This document shows positions 17,497 to 25,830 of a stretch of DNA of 64,000 nt, piece after piece; the first letter of the stretch is position 1; every line of letters begins with the position of its first letter. A program made the position numbers and the translations under genes. The stretch is from positions 60,219-124,218 of the forward strand of contig JAUQXA010000025.1 in the NCBI GenBank assembly GCA_030834895.1, read 5' to 3'. A model generated the notes under the pieces. That model searched no databases, was not told the origin of the DNA, and saw nothing but the letters and a program-made list of their open reading frames with translations. The stretch is from Anaerolineales bacterium (lineage in GTDB: Bacteria > Chloroflexota > Anaerolineae > Anaerolineales > Villigracilaceae).

Positions 17497-18942
17497 ATGA
17501 CCCAATACGAACCCGTTATCGGACTTGAAATTCACGGCGAAATGCTGACGGACTCCAAGATGTTTTGCGGCTGCTCCGCCGACTATGGCTCCGCACCCGA
17601 GCCGAACACCAACATCTGTCCCGTTTGCACGGCGTTGCCTGGCGCGCTGCCCGTCGCCAACAAAAAGGCGACCGAACTCGCCGCGCTGGTGGGGCTGGCA
17701 CTCAACTGCACCATCAACAAGCACAACACCTTCGCGCGCAAAAATTATTTTTATCCCGACCTGCCCAAAGGTTATCAAATCTCGCAGTACGAGCTGCCCA
17801 TCGCCGAGAAAGGATGGCTGGACATTCAAGATGGTGAGAACCAGCTTCGGGTGAGAGTCCGCCGTGCCCACATCGAAGAGGACACCGCCAAGCTGTCCCA
17901 CGAAAAAGGCGCCGCGCTGATCGACTTCAACCGCGCGGGCGTTCCCCTGCTTGAAATCGTCTCCGAGCCAGACATGCACACGGTGGAAGCCGCGCTCGAC
18001 TACGCCACCAAAATCCGCGCCATCTTGCGTTACCTCGGCGTCAACTCTGGCGACATGGAAAAAGGCGTGCTGCGCTTCGAGGCGAACGTCTCCGTGCGCC
18101 CCGTTGGCAGTGACGAGTTCCGCACCCGCACTGAGATCAAGAACCTCAACAGTTTCCGCGCCCTCGTCCGCGCCTCGCAATATGAAATCGAACGCCAGAC
18201 GAAAATCTACGAGGAAGGCGGCGTGGTACGGCAGGAAACCCTCGGTTGGGACGATGTGCGCGGCGTGACCGTTTCTCAGCGCGGCAAGGAAGACGCCCAC
18301 GACTACCGCTACTTCCCCGAACCTGACCTGCCTCCCCTCAAGCTGACCGACGAATGGATCGAGATGATTCGCGGACGACTGCCCGAACTGCCCGAAGCCA
18401 AAACCGCCCGCTTCGTTTCCGACTTTGGGTTGACTCTGTCCGACGCGCGTTTTCTCACTTCCGAGCGGTCCCTCGCGGACTACTTCGAGCGCGTGGTGGC
18501 AACAGCCAAAAGCCCCGCCAAAACCGTCCACTCGTGGATGGCTGGCGAGTTCATGCGGATTCTCAACGACTCAGGTACGGACATTCAAGATGTCACCGTC
18601 TCCCCCGAAGCCTTCGCCCAACTCGTAGACATGGTCACAGACAAGGTCATCAGCGGCAACGCAGGCAAGGTCGTGCTGAACGAGTTGTTCAAGAACGGCG
18701 GCGACCCCGCGCAAATCGTCAAAGAGAAAAATTTGGCTCAGGTTTCAGATACAGGCTTCATTCAGGAAACCATCGATAAAGTTTTGAACGACAATCCAAA
18801 AGAGGTGGAACAATTCCTCGCAGGCAAAGAGACCATCATCCAATGGCTCATGGGACAGGTCGCCCGCGCCACCAAAGGCAAAGCCGACCCGAATGTGGCG
18901 AAGGAGTTGCTGGTGAAGGCGCTGGAAGCGAGAAGGAAGTAA
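17497..18942 (+). CDS. gatB: Aspartyl/glutamyl-tRNA amidotransferase subunit B
   Basis: The 481-residue protein begins [28 protein letters not shown]...[19 protein letters not shown], the Zn-binding and tRNA-phosphorylating core of GatB. It continues [20 protein letters not shown] and [11 protein letters not shown], and ends in the YqeY-like helical tail ([25 protein letters not shown]). It activates the tRNA-bound Glu/Asp carboxylate with ATP and passes it to ammonia supplied by GatA. Confidence 0.96.
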   Translation: MTQYEPVIGLEIHGEMLTDSKMFCGCSADYGSAPEPNTNICPVCTALPGALPVANKKATELAALVGLALNCTINKHNTFARKNYFYPDLPKGYQISQYELPIAEKGWLDIQDGENQLRVRVRRAHIEEDTAKLSHEKGAALIDFNRAGVPLLEIVSEPDMHTVEAALDYATKIRAILRYLGVNSGDMEKGVLRFEANVSVRPVGSDEFRTRTEIKNLNSFRALVRASQYEIERQTKIYEEGGVVRQETLGWDDVRGVTVSQRGKEDAHDYRYFPEPDLPPLKLTDEWIEMIRGRLPELPEAKTARFVSDFGLTLSDARFLTSERSLADYFERVVATAKSPAKTVHSWMAGEFMRILNDSGTDIQDVTVSPEAFAQLVDMVTDKVISGNAGKVVLNELFKNGGDPAQIVKEKNLAQVSDTGFIQETIDKVLNDNPKEVEQFLAGKETIIQWLMGQVARATKGKADPNVAKELLVKALEARRK

Positions 18943-18946
18943 TTTC

Positions 18947-18986
18947 AAGGTGACAGTCATCTTAAAGATGACTGTCACCTTTTTAT
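18947..18986 (+). terminator. Terminator after gatB
   Basis: The 17-base arms AAGGTGACAGTCATCTT and AAGATGACTGTCACCTT (18947-18963, 18965-18981) are perfect complements followed by TTTTATT. The stem repeats the purA terminator sequence at 10324. Confidence 0.8.
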
Positions 18987-19027
18987 TGGTCAAAGCATTG
19001 GAAGAAGGAAGGAAACTGGAATTTCAC

Positions 19028-19966
19028 ATGAAACCAAGGAATACAATTTTTCTTTTTCTGTGCATTGCCCTTGCCGCCTGCGGTGGTGTTACCCCTATAC
19101 CTGTTACAAACACGCCAACTTCTAATGTTGCCACTCAAACCATTACTCCATCTCCCACACACGCACCCACGGTAGGTCCATTCCATTGGGAAACCCCAAC
19201 GCCAGAAACGCTGGCTGGATATCCTACTGCGCTTATGCCAGTAGAAACGGACCCATTTGCAAAGAATGTCCCCGTCAAACTGCAAGAGATGTCTGTTCAA
19301 CAACTCTATATCGGGAAATATATTCTGCGAAATTGGTGTAAAGATGATGAAGCTATTAAGTCATATTGTGCAATAACGATTTCTTCGCTTGGAGAGGAAC
19401 AAGTTGAGGTTTGGGGGTTTCCCGTTTTGCTGGCAGCAGAAACAGGAACTGATTTAACAGGGAGAGGTTATCCAAATATCGTAACCGTTTCAGGAAATGG
19501 CAATGCGGGTGCAGAAATAAGAGTTTTCGAAGCTGGCAACACATTGAGGGAAATCATGGATGTTTGGAGTCGTGATTTCGTACATTTTGAAAACTTAAAC
19601 GACGATCAATCCTATGAATTTATTGCCAACGTGAAAATATGGTCGCAGTTTAGTTATTGTCAAGCAGGAGGTATTCCCTTGGTATATGAATACGACTCGG
19701 AGTTCGGATATATCAACAAAACAAGTAAATACAAAGAAGTTCTTTCGCCAAATATTCAATGGGGAATAGATAACTTAGCGTCTTACAAACTAGAAAACCC
19801 AAATACTGAAGTGCCATTATGCCGTGTTTATCATTTGGTTACAGCATATTTGGTTACAGGTCAAAAAGAACAAGCTTGGAATATTCTCGACGAAAATTAC
19901 TCACCTGAAAAAGCGGCAGAGTATAAAGCAGGCTTTCTATCGGATCTCGGTTCTCTTGTCCCTTGA
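19028..19966 (+). CDS. Hypothetical lipoprotein
   Basis: The 312-residue protein starts MKPRNTIFLFLCIALAACGG, a lipoprotein signal with the lipid-modified Cys at about 18. A Thr/Pro-rich linker follows, then a globular region I cannot assign (NWCKDDEAIKSYCAITISSLGEEQVEVWGFPVLLAAETGTDLTGRGYPNIVTVSGNGNAG). That region resembles VCBS/FG-GAP-like beta structure (D-L-T-G-R-G-Y-P-N-I-V). The C-terminus (VYHLVTAYLVTGQKEQAWNILDENY) looks like a single TPR. The frame is open from 18950, but that part overlaps the gatB terminator; the ATG at 19028 begins the signal peptide. Confidence 0.75.
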   Translation: MKPRNTIFLFLCIALAACGGVTPIPVTNTPTSNVATQTITPSPTHAPTVGPFHWETPTPETLAGYPTALMPVETDPFAKNVPVKLQEMSVQQLYIGKYILRNWCKDDEAIKSYCAITISSLGEEQVEVWGFPVLLAAETGTDLTGRGYPNIVTVSGNGNAGAEIRVFEAGNTLREIMDVWSRDFVHFENLNDDQSYEFIANVKIWSQFSYCQAGGIPLVYEYDSEFGYINKTSKYKEVLSPNIQWGIDNLASYKLENPNTEVPLCRVYHLVTAYLVTGQKEQAWNILDENYSPEKAAEYKAGFLSDLGSLVP

Positions 19967-20000
19967 TATTGATTGACAACAAACCATTGTTTAGTACAAC

Positions 20001-20031
20001 AAAAAAGAGCCTCTGACTGAGACTCTTTTTT
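20001..20031. terminator. Bidirectional terminator
   Basis: AAAAAGAGCCTC and GAGACTCTTTTT pair with one mismatch around TGACT, with an A-run on one side and a T-run on the other. It separates the rightward lipoprotein gene from the leftward LURP-one-like gene. Confidence 0.8.
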
Positions 20032-20036
20032 ATCGC

Positions 20037-20540
20037 CTACTTGCTCTTCTGGTCTTCGTCATGCGCCATCATATCGATGGCGACGGCAATCGCCAGAATC
20101 AGGATGTCGTTCTGACCGTCATCGATCTCCACACCATAGGTGTCGGTGAGACGAAACCATTTCTTCGAGATTTCGGCGACCTTGTCCCGACCCTGCTTGA
20201 TGGTGTACTCGTGGTCGAGGATGTTGCCCTGCACATCAAGGTCGGGTCCGCCCTTGACATTGACCGACCAGCGGTCACGCAATGGGGCGATGAGCGCTTT
20301 CTTGATAACGGCGAGGTCCTTTCCGTGGGTGTCTTCGACCACCATCGTGTCCTTGATGGAAAGCAGGCGTTCCTGGATTTGGGCAAGCTTTTTACCCTTT
20401 GCATCCTCAAAGACCAGTGTCTTGCGGATGCGGAGGACCTTGCCATCGACCTTGAATACTTTTTTGCCGTCCTCGTTTTCGATCCAGAAATCATCCCCGA
20501 TGGAGATTAAGTTTTGACGTATTTTATAGCGGGTTGTCAT
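20037..20540 (-). CDS. LURP-one-related (tubby-like fold) protein
   Basis: The 167-residue protein is a repeating beta-hairpin pattern: YKIRQNLISIGDDFWIENEDGKKVFKVDGKVLRIRKTLVFEDAKGKKLAQIQERLLSIKDTMVVEDTHGK, then DRWSVNVKGGPDLDVQGNILDHEYTI. These are features of the LURP-one-related / scramblase-like 12-stranded barrel. No enzymatic role is established for bacterial members; membrane or lipid contact is suggested by analogy. The ATG at 20540 with AAGGAA 7 bases upstream is preferred over the ATG 15 bases earlier. Confidence 0.82.
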   Translation of the reverse strand: MTTRYKIRQNLISIGDDFWIENEDGKKVFKVDGKVLRIRKTLVFEDAKGKKLAQIQERLLSIKDTMVVEDTHGKDLAVIKKALIAPLRDRWSVNVKGGPDLDVQGNILDHEYTIKQGRDKVAEISKKWFRLTDTYGVEIDDGQNDILILAIAVAIDMMAHDEDQKSK

Positions 20541-20616
20541 AGAGTTTCCTTTCAATTTTCACAAAAAATCTATTTCATGTACGCCGTCCACACGAACGGG
20601 TTGCATTGGCAATAAA

Positions 20617-20955
20617 TTATTGCTTCCAAACGATGAGCAAAATCGTGTTGATGATCAAAGTAACTGTATACACCCAGCCGAGCGTGGGCACACCACTAGC
20701 AAAGAGGGAGAAAGCGCCCGTCGAAAACAGAATCAACTCTAAAGCGAAGAAGGGAGCGCCGCTCAGGCGATGAGTCGCTTTGGGAGCAAGGAAAGTCCCC
20801 CAGAGGACGGCGATCAAGAGGGGCAGTCCAATTCCCAAAAGAATTTTCATCAACCAGTTGTTTTGGGTCTTGAATCCCCAAAAAGCAACCGCGGCAAGCA
20901 TGCACAACTCAAGTAAAAATCGAACCGCCAAATTCAATACCTTTAAAACTTCCAT
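20617..20955 (-). CDS. YrdB-family (DUF2568) membrane protein
   Basis: The 112-residue protein has four predicted transmembrane helices (about 5-27, 33-53, 67-87, 90-110) and the motif WGTFLAPKATHRL between helices 2 and 3, characteristic of the YrdB/DUF2568 family. Function is unknown. It follows the TetR regulator by 13 bases on the same strand and is likely part of the hydrolase-tetR-yrdB operon. Confidence 0.8.
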   Translation of the reverse strand: MEVLKVLNLAVRFLLELCMLAAVAFWGFKTQNNWLMKILLGIGLPLLIAVLWGTFLAPKATHRLSGAPFFALELILFSTGAFSLFASGVPTLGWVYTVTLIINTILLIVWKQ

Positions 20956-20968
20956 GAATTACTCCTTT

Positions 20969-21553
20969 TTATGTTTTTTGTAATCCAGCCACCAGAGCCG
21001 ATACCAGCCTGCGAAAGCTTTCATCGCAGTCCTGCGGCAGACCAAAGCCGCCAGCCACTTCGAGCGTGGCAAAGCCATGCACCATGCTGCGGAAGGCACG
21101 CAACCCGTGAATGGCGTCCTCGCCTTGCAAGCCGAGCGAAGCCATGATCGCCAAACCAACTTTCATCGTGCGTTCCTCTTCATGTTGAAGAGCTGGGTCC
21201 TGGACCTGTTGCGTGCCCGACGAGCGCAAGGTGGACATGTACAGCCCAGGATATTCCTTCACGTACTGGCGGAACGCCTGCGAGACATCCATGAAAAGCT
21301 GCGGACCACTTCTGCCAATGGCAGCTTCACTAAAACAATCGGCGAGCAGGCGGGCATTCAACACGGCAAGGTCTTGTTGCAAACCAGTCAAGCCGTCCAC
21401 GTGGTTGTACAGCGATGGGGATCGGATTCCGAGCTTCTCCGCCAGGCGACTGAGGGTCAGCGCCTGCACGCCCTCCGTGTTGAGGATTTCGACAGCGGCT
21501 TGCACCACCGCATTCTTATCGAGGCGGACACGAGTTTTACGAGGCATGGTCAT
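20969..21553 (-). CDS. TetR-family transcriptional regulator
   Basis: The 194-residue protein has an N-terminal helix-turn-helix (LDKNAVVQAAVEILNTEGVQALTLSRLAEKLGIRSPSLYNHVDGLTGLQQDL, about 9-60) and a ligand-binding helical C-terminal domain ending with ALRAFRSMVHGFATLEVAGGFG, the WHG-type TetR C-domain. Its start overlaps the hydrolase stop (ATGA), so it is translationally coupled. The palindrome in the promoter ahead of the hydrolase gene is its likely operator, giving autoregulation. Confidence 0.9.
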   Translation of the reverse strand: MTMPRKTRVRLDKNAVVQAAVEILNTEGVQALTLSRLAEKLGIRSPSLYNHVDGLTGLQQDLAVLNARLLADCFSEAAIGRSGPQLFMDVSQAFRQYVKEYPGLYMSTLRSSGTQQVQDPALQHEEERTMKVGLAIMASLGLQGEDAIHGLRAFRSMVHGFATLEVAGGFGLPQDCDESFRRLVSALVAGLQKT

Positions 21554-22350
21554 CCTTTCAACGAGTTCATGAACTCGATCATCAAAGGCGCGGTCGCTTC
21601 GGGCATTTCGGCATGTGGATAGTGCCCCGCGTTCTCGATGACTTTGTATTCGCCGCGCACGGCTTCCGCGACGCGCTTGGCTTCGGCAACGGGATTTTTG
21701 AAATCGGGGTCTTTGCTGCCCATCAACACCAGAGCGGGTTGCTTTACCTTTGGCATCCGCTCGCCAGAGGAGCGCTTGGAGGCGCGCAGCATTGCCATCA
21801 CGGCTTCGAGACGCCCGCGCTGTTTGATGTTTTCACGCAACGCAGAGACATAGCTGTCGAAGTCCGCTGGTTTGCGAGTGGGGTAAAGCGAGGAATAATA
21901 TTTCGTCCACATCGAAGCGCCCCACGGGCGGGCAAACATGATCGAGAGCAAAAAGATGAGCGGACCGTTGCTATCGCCATCGACAAACGGGTCGACGAGA
22001 ATCATCCCGCGGACAAGCTCGGGCACTTCGACAGCAGACCAGATGGCTGCTCCCCCACCCATCGAAGTACCGATTACGATGGCGGGACCAGCTTTTAGTT
22101 CACGAACAAGAGCAAGGATGTCCTCTCCAATTCCAGCGACGGAGAAATCGTCCCATTCGGCGCTCGTCTCGCCGTGACCGCGGACATCCATCGTCGCCAC
22201 GCGATATCCAGCCTTGACCAACTCGGGGACCAGGAAACGATACTCGCCGCGAACGTCCCCCAAGGACGGCACACACACTACCAACGGACCCTCACCAGTA
22301 ACGTCGTACGCAATCTGTCCATTTTTGTAGCTCAATAGCTTTGTATTCAT
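21550..22350 (-). CDS. Alpha/beta-fold hydrolase
   Basis: The 266-residue protein has the nucleophile elbow G-T-S-M-G-G-G (Ser about 96), an oxyanion region VCVPSLGDVRGEYRF, a late acid in LVLMGSKDPDF, and the catalytic His in NAGHYPHAEMPE. No signal peptide is present. The substrate is unknown. It is the first gene of an operon with the TetR regulator and the YrdB-like membrane protein, so its substrate or product may be the ligand of the regulator. Confidence 0.87.
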   Translation of the reverse strand: MNTKLLSYKNGQIAYDVTGEGPLVVCVPSLGDVRGEYRFLVPELVKAGYRVATMDVRGHGETSAEWDDFSVAGIGEDILALVRELKAGPAIVIGTSMGGGAAIWSAVEVPELVRGMILVDPFVDGDSNGPLIFLLSIMFARPWGASMWTKYYSSLYPTRKPADFDSYVSALRENIKQRGRLEAVMAMLRASKRSSGERMPKVKQPALVLMGSKDPDFKNPVAEAKRVAEAVRGEYKVIENAGHYPHAEMPEATAPLMIEFMNSLKG

Positions 22351-22379
22351 GACTCTCTCCTATTTCTAATAATATTAGT

Positions 22380-22408
22380 ATAATAACTAATGTCATTAGT
22401 TTTGTCAA
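22380..22408 (-). promoter_or_regulatory. Promoter with TetR-type operator in its spacer
   Basis: On the minus strand a consensus -35 TTGACA (22403-22408) is 17 bases from TATTAT (22380-22385). The spacer contains the palindrome AACTAATG-n-CATTAGTT (22385-22401). A shorter related CTAAT-n3-ATTAG occurs just downstream (22366-22378). A repressor bound here would block polymerase on the hydrolase-tetR operon. Confidence 0.8.
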
Positions 22409-22495
22409 GGAGCAAAAACTATGAGCAAAGACGAAAGTGAGCGGCATTTGCGGGAAGTCAGTATAATCAGCCCAACCTAAACCTAGTGAGGATCA

Positions 22496-23365
22496 ATGAA
22501 TTCCCTTTCAGAACGCCGCAAGGCGGTTCTTTTTCTTGTACTTGCCGCCGTCTTGTGGAGTACCAGCGGAGTGCTGGTCAAGATCATGGACTGGCAGCCC
22601 CTTGCCATCCTGGCTGGACGCAGTCTGTTCGGAAGCATCGTCTTTCTGATTTACTTGCGACGCATTCCGAGGCGTTTCAACCGCTGGCAATTGTCAGCAG
22701 CAGCGGCGTTCATTTTGACGCAGTTCCTGTTCATTACCTCCACCAAGCTGACCACCGCAGCGAATTCGATCTTTTTGCAATACACCGCGCCAATCTATGT
22801 GATGCTGCTGGCATATTGGTTCCTGGGGGAAAAACCGTCGCGCACAGACTGGCTTTCGATGCTGGTCATCTTCATCGGGCTGACTCTGTTCTTCGGCGAC
22901 CAACTCAGCCCCGAGGGGTTCTACGGCAACCTGCTTGCCATCCTCAGCGGAGTGACCTCGGCGGTGATGATCGTCTCGTTCCGCGCCCAAAAGGATGGCA
23001 GTCCCGCGGAAAGCAACCTGATCGGGTTCCTCTTCACGGCGACCCTTGGCATCCCGTTCATCTTGAAGGAAACATGGACAGTCAACAGCTGGCTCATCCT
23101 CGCCTTCCTCGGCATCTTTCAGATCGGGTTTGCCTTCATCTTTTTCACCCAGGGCATCAAGCACATCCCCGCCCTCGAAGCAAACCTGATCGGTACGCTG
23201 GAGCCTGTATTGAATCCCATCTGGGTCTTTTTGTTTTATGGCGAAAGCATGGGAAAGTTCGCGCTGATCGGCGGGCTAATCCTGCTCGGCGGTGTGATTC
23301 TCAGTGCCGTTGGCAGCGCTCGCGCAAACAAGACTTCCGAAGCCCCTGAGACTGCGAAAGCCTGA
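22496..23365 (+). CDS. EamA-family drug/metabolite exporter
   Basis: The 289-residue protein has about ten transmembrane helices in two EamA halves (first half AVLFLVLAAVLWSTSGVLVK; second half GNLLAILSGVTSAVMIVSFRAQ). It closes each repeat with the usual P-x-x-x-x-x-x-x-x-L-G-E-x pattern (YTAPIYVMLLAYWFLGEK; LEPVLNPIWVFLFYGE). It is a transporter of small metabolites with unknown substrate. The ATG at 22496 has a GAGG site. Confidence 0.88.
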   Translation: MNSLSERRKAVLFLVLAAVLWSTSGVLVKIMDWQPLAILAGRSLFGSIVFLIYLRRIPRRFNRWQLSAAAAFILTQFLFITSTKLTTAANSIFLQYTAPIYVMLLAYWFLGEKPSRTDWLSMLVIFIGLTLFFGDQLSPEGFYGNLLAILSGVTSAVMIVSFRAQKDGSPAESNLIGFLFTATLGIPFILKETWTVNSWLILAFLGIFQIGFAFIFFTQGIKHIPALEANLIGTLEPVLNPIWVFLFYGESMGKFALIGGLILLGGVILSAVGSARANKTSEAPETAKA

Positions 23366-23370
23366 CATCA

Positions 23371-23946
23371 TCAAAACGTCTCCCCTTTTGCCAACATCTC
23401 CACAAATTGACGGATGCGTTTCTCCCGCGTGTCGGCTTTCTTTGCCGTTGTAATTCTGAACAAGAAGGAATATCGCCGCGAACCCGTGAGTGTCTCAAAG
23501 AAGGCTTTGGCTTTCTTATTCTTCTTCAACGCGGATTGAAAATCCTCTGGCACGGACATATTCCTCTGCCCATCATACGCCGCAGCCCAACGCCCATCCT
23601 GCTTCGCTGCTTCGACCGATTTTAGTCCCGCAGGTTTCATCTCCCCACTCGCAATGAGACGTTCCACTTTTTCCACGTTGATCTTAGACCAGGTGCTCTT
23701 CGGTCTGCGTGGCGTGTACTTCTGGAGATAATAATTCTCGTCGAAGCCGTTCCTTTGCCCGTCGATCCAGCCATAGCACAAAGCGACATCCAACGCATCC
23801 GTAATCGTCATGGACGGGATTCCCGTCCCCTTCTTGGCAAGCTTCAACCACAAGCCCGCAGACTTGTCATGATTCTTCGCAAGCCAGTCTGCAAATTTCT
23901 TTTTAGATTCAAATATCAGGGTTGGGAGTTCGGTGGAGGTTGGCAT
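23371..23946 (-). CDS. YdeI/OmpD-associated family protein
   Basis: The 191-residue protein matches the family by F-A-D-W-L-A-K-N-H, GLWLKLAKKG, ALDVALCYGWIDGQ, YLQKYTPRRPKSTWSKIN and the C-terminal FETLTGSRRYSFLFRITTAKKADTREKRIRQFVEMLAKGE. The biochemical role of the family is unsettled (some members are reported to protect against bacteriocins). It converges on the exporter gene with only 5 bases between stops. Confidence 0.85.
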   Translation of the reverse strand: MPTSTELPTLIFESKKKFADWLAKNHDKSAGLWLKLAKKGTGIPSMTITDALDVALCYGWIDGQRNGFDENYYLQKYTPRRPKSTWSKINVEKVERLIASGEMKPAGLKSVEAAKQDGRWAAAYDGQRNMSVPEDFQSALKKNKKAKAFFETLTGSRRYSFLFRITTAKKADTREKRIRQFVEMLAKGETF

Positions 23947-24079
23947 GGAAGAATTTTACCCCACCCGTCTTTGAATGTGTATGTTGATTGGTATAGATAA
24001 AGTACCTGGCGGACATTGACACTGAAGAGTAGGGACAGCCTTGGAAGAGGCAGCATAAAGAGTGCTATACTCTTGCGCC

Positions 24080-25138
24080 ATGAATATAAACTACAAACAT
24101 CTTGCTGAACGATTGAACTCCCTGCCGAACGGCTTCCCGCCCACAAACGACGGGCGGGAGTTGAAACTGCTGGCAAAGATATTTACCCCCGAACAGGCAG
24201 AGCTTGCGGCGCAACTTTCGTCCGAGTTCGAGACTGCCGAGGAGATCGCAGCTCGGACAGGGAAAAATGCGTCAGAATTGCGCAACCAGCTCAAGGCGAT
24301 GTCGCGCAGCGGATTGATCGAAGCGGGGAAAAAAGACGGGAAACTGGGATTCAAGTCCATGCCATTCGTGGTCGGAATCTACGAGGCGCAAATCGGCAAG
24401 ATGGACGCGGAACTGGCGCAGCTGTTCGAGGATTATTTCCATGGTTCGTTCGGTGAGATACTCAACGTCAAGCCGCAGTTGCATCGCGTGATCCCCATCA
24501 ACGAGACGATCCGCAACAGCATGGAAGTGCGCCCGTTCGAGAGCGCGGCGGAGATCGTGGATGCGATGAATTCATGGGGCGTGCAGGATTGCATCTGCCG
24601 CAAGCAAAAGGCACTGATCGGGCAGGGATGCGAACATCCCGTTGACGTATGCATGGTCTTTCACCCGAAGCCAAACGCGTTCGACGGGAATTCTGTCATC
24701 CATGCGTTGACCCATGACGAGGCGATGGCGACCCTGCACCGCGCGGCGCAAGCGGGACTTGTGCATTCGGTCAGCAACAGCCAGGAAGGTTTGTATTACA
24801 TCTGCAATTGCTGCACCTGTTCGTGTGGAATCCTGCGCGGCATGGCGGAGTTGGGGATCGCCAACGTGGTGGCGGCTTCGGCGTTCGTCAACCAGGTGGA
24901 CGAGACCCTGTGCGGCGGTTGCGAGAATTGCGTCGAGACCTGTTCGTTCGATGCGCTGACCATGGATGGCGCGCTCGTGAAAGTGAACGCCGTCCGTTGT
25001 GTGGGATGCGGCGTGTGCGTGCTCAACTGCCCATCTGAAGCGCTCGGTCTCGTGCGGCGACCCGAAGAAGAGGTGATGCGCGTCCCTGCCACCCACGAGG
25101 ATTGGGGTTCACTTCGCGCGACGGAACGGGGACTGTAA
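24080..25138 (+). CDS. Iron-sulfur protein with winged-helix N-terminus and 2[4Fe-4S] ferredoxin domain
   Basis: The 352-residue protein starts with a helical region containing a winged-helix-like segment (about 30-95: EQAELAAQLSSEFETAEEIAARTGKNASELRNQLKAMSRSGLIEAG). The middle has Cys clusters CICRKQKALIGQGCEHPVDVC and YICNCCTCSCGILR. The end is a bacterial-type ferredoxin domain, CGGCENCVETC...CVGCGVCVLNCP. It is probably cytoplasmic and involved in electron transfer; the partner is unknown. TATACT (24066-24071) ends 8 bases before the ATG and there is no ribosome-binding site, so the mRNA is likely leaderless. Confidence 0.82.
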   Translation: MNINYKHLAERLNSLPNGFPPTNDGRELKLLAKIFTPEQAELAAQLSSEFETAEEIAARTGKNASELRNQLKAMSRSGLIEAGKKDGKLGFKSMPFVVGIYEAQIGKMDAELAQLFEDYFHGSFGEILNVKPQLHRVIPINETIRNSMEVRPFESAAEIVDAMNSWGVQDCICRKQKALIGQGCEHPVDVCMVFHPKPNAFDGNSVIHALTHDEAMATLHRAAQAGLVHSVSNSQEGLYYICNCCTCSCGILRGMAELGIANVVAASAFVNQVDETLCGGCENCVETCSFDALTMDGALVKVNAVRCVGCGVCVLNCPSEALGLVRRPEEEVMRVPATHEDWGSLRATERGL

Positions 25139-25291
25139 TTTGGCAAAGCCAGAAACCTTCGAAGTCTCAAAAACATCGGAGGTCCGAGAAGCACGCGAAC
25201 ACGGTTACCGAAATTCAGAATATCCTCAAAATGGGAACACCTGCGAATTGAATGGGGTTGAAATTCGGTAGGCATTTTATCTAGTTTTAGT

Positions 25292-25320
25292 TGATTTCCA
25301 AAGAAAATAGTCCTATAATC
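25292..25320 (+). promoter_or_regulatory. Strong promoter of the two-gene HEPN-like island
   Basis: TTGATT (25292-25297), a 17-base spacer and a perfect TATAAT (25315-25320) precede the next gene by about 50 bases, with an AGGAGG ribosome site at its start. Confidence 0.75.
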
Positions 25321-25371
25321 AAAAAAACGTAAACAAAAACAATTGCATGTTAACCACACAGGAGGATTCAC

Positions 25372-25821
25372 ATGCCAAAAATTCGCATTCGCCACGGTGA
25401 AAATGAAATTGAATTAGATGGCGATATGGATTTCATCACATCTAATCTAAAATCTTTTTACGAACGACTTGGCTTAGTTGGAGGAAAAACATCTCCTGCT
25501 ACGCTCAAGCAAGATTTACTCTCCCTGGATAAACCCAAAGAAAAAGGCATTACACCTACGCCAGTAGAATTTTATAAAAGCAAAGGTAAAACTGACGGCA
25601 TTTCCCAAGTGCTAATATTTGGGAAATATCTTGAGCAATATATGGATAAACCCGAGTTTACACGAGCTGACGTTAATAGCCTTACTACCCAAGCAAAATT
25701 CTCAAAAGATATCCACAGTCAATATTATACAAATGCCGTTAAGCAGGGACTATTAAGAATGCATGATGGTGGAAAATACTCCCTTACATTAAGTGCTGAA
25801 GAACTTCTTGCATCAATGTAG
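25372..25821 (+). CDS. Hypothetical protein, first gene of a two-gene island
   Basis: I do not recognise this 149-residue soluble protein. It begins MPKIRIRHGENEIELDGD and has a lysine-rich middle. It ends with a winged-helix-like stretch (FTRADVNSLTTQAKFSKDIHSQYYTNAVKQGLLRMHDGGKYSLTLSAEELLASM), reminiscent of DNA- or protein-binding wHTH modules. It is AT-rich compared with the flanking core genes and followed 9 bases later by the next gene, so the two form an operon. Confidence 0.6.
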   Translation: MPKIRIRHGENEIELDGDMDFITSNLKSFYERLGLVGGKTSPATLKQDLLSLDKPKEKGITPTPVEFYKSKGKTDGISQVLIFGKYLEQYMDKPEFTRADVNSLTTQAKFSKDIHSQYYTNAVKQGLLRMHDGGKYSLTLSAEELLASM

Positions 25822-25830
25822 GGTTTAGGC

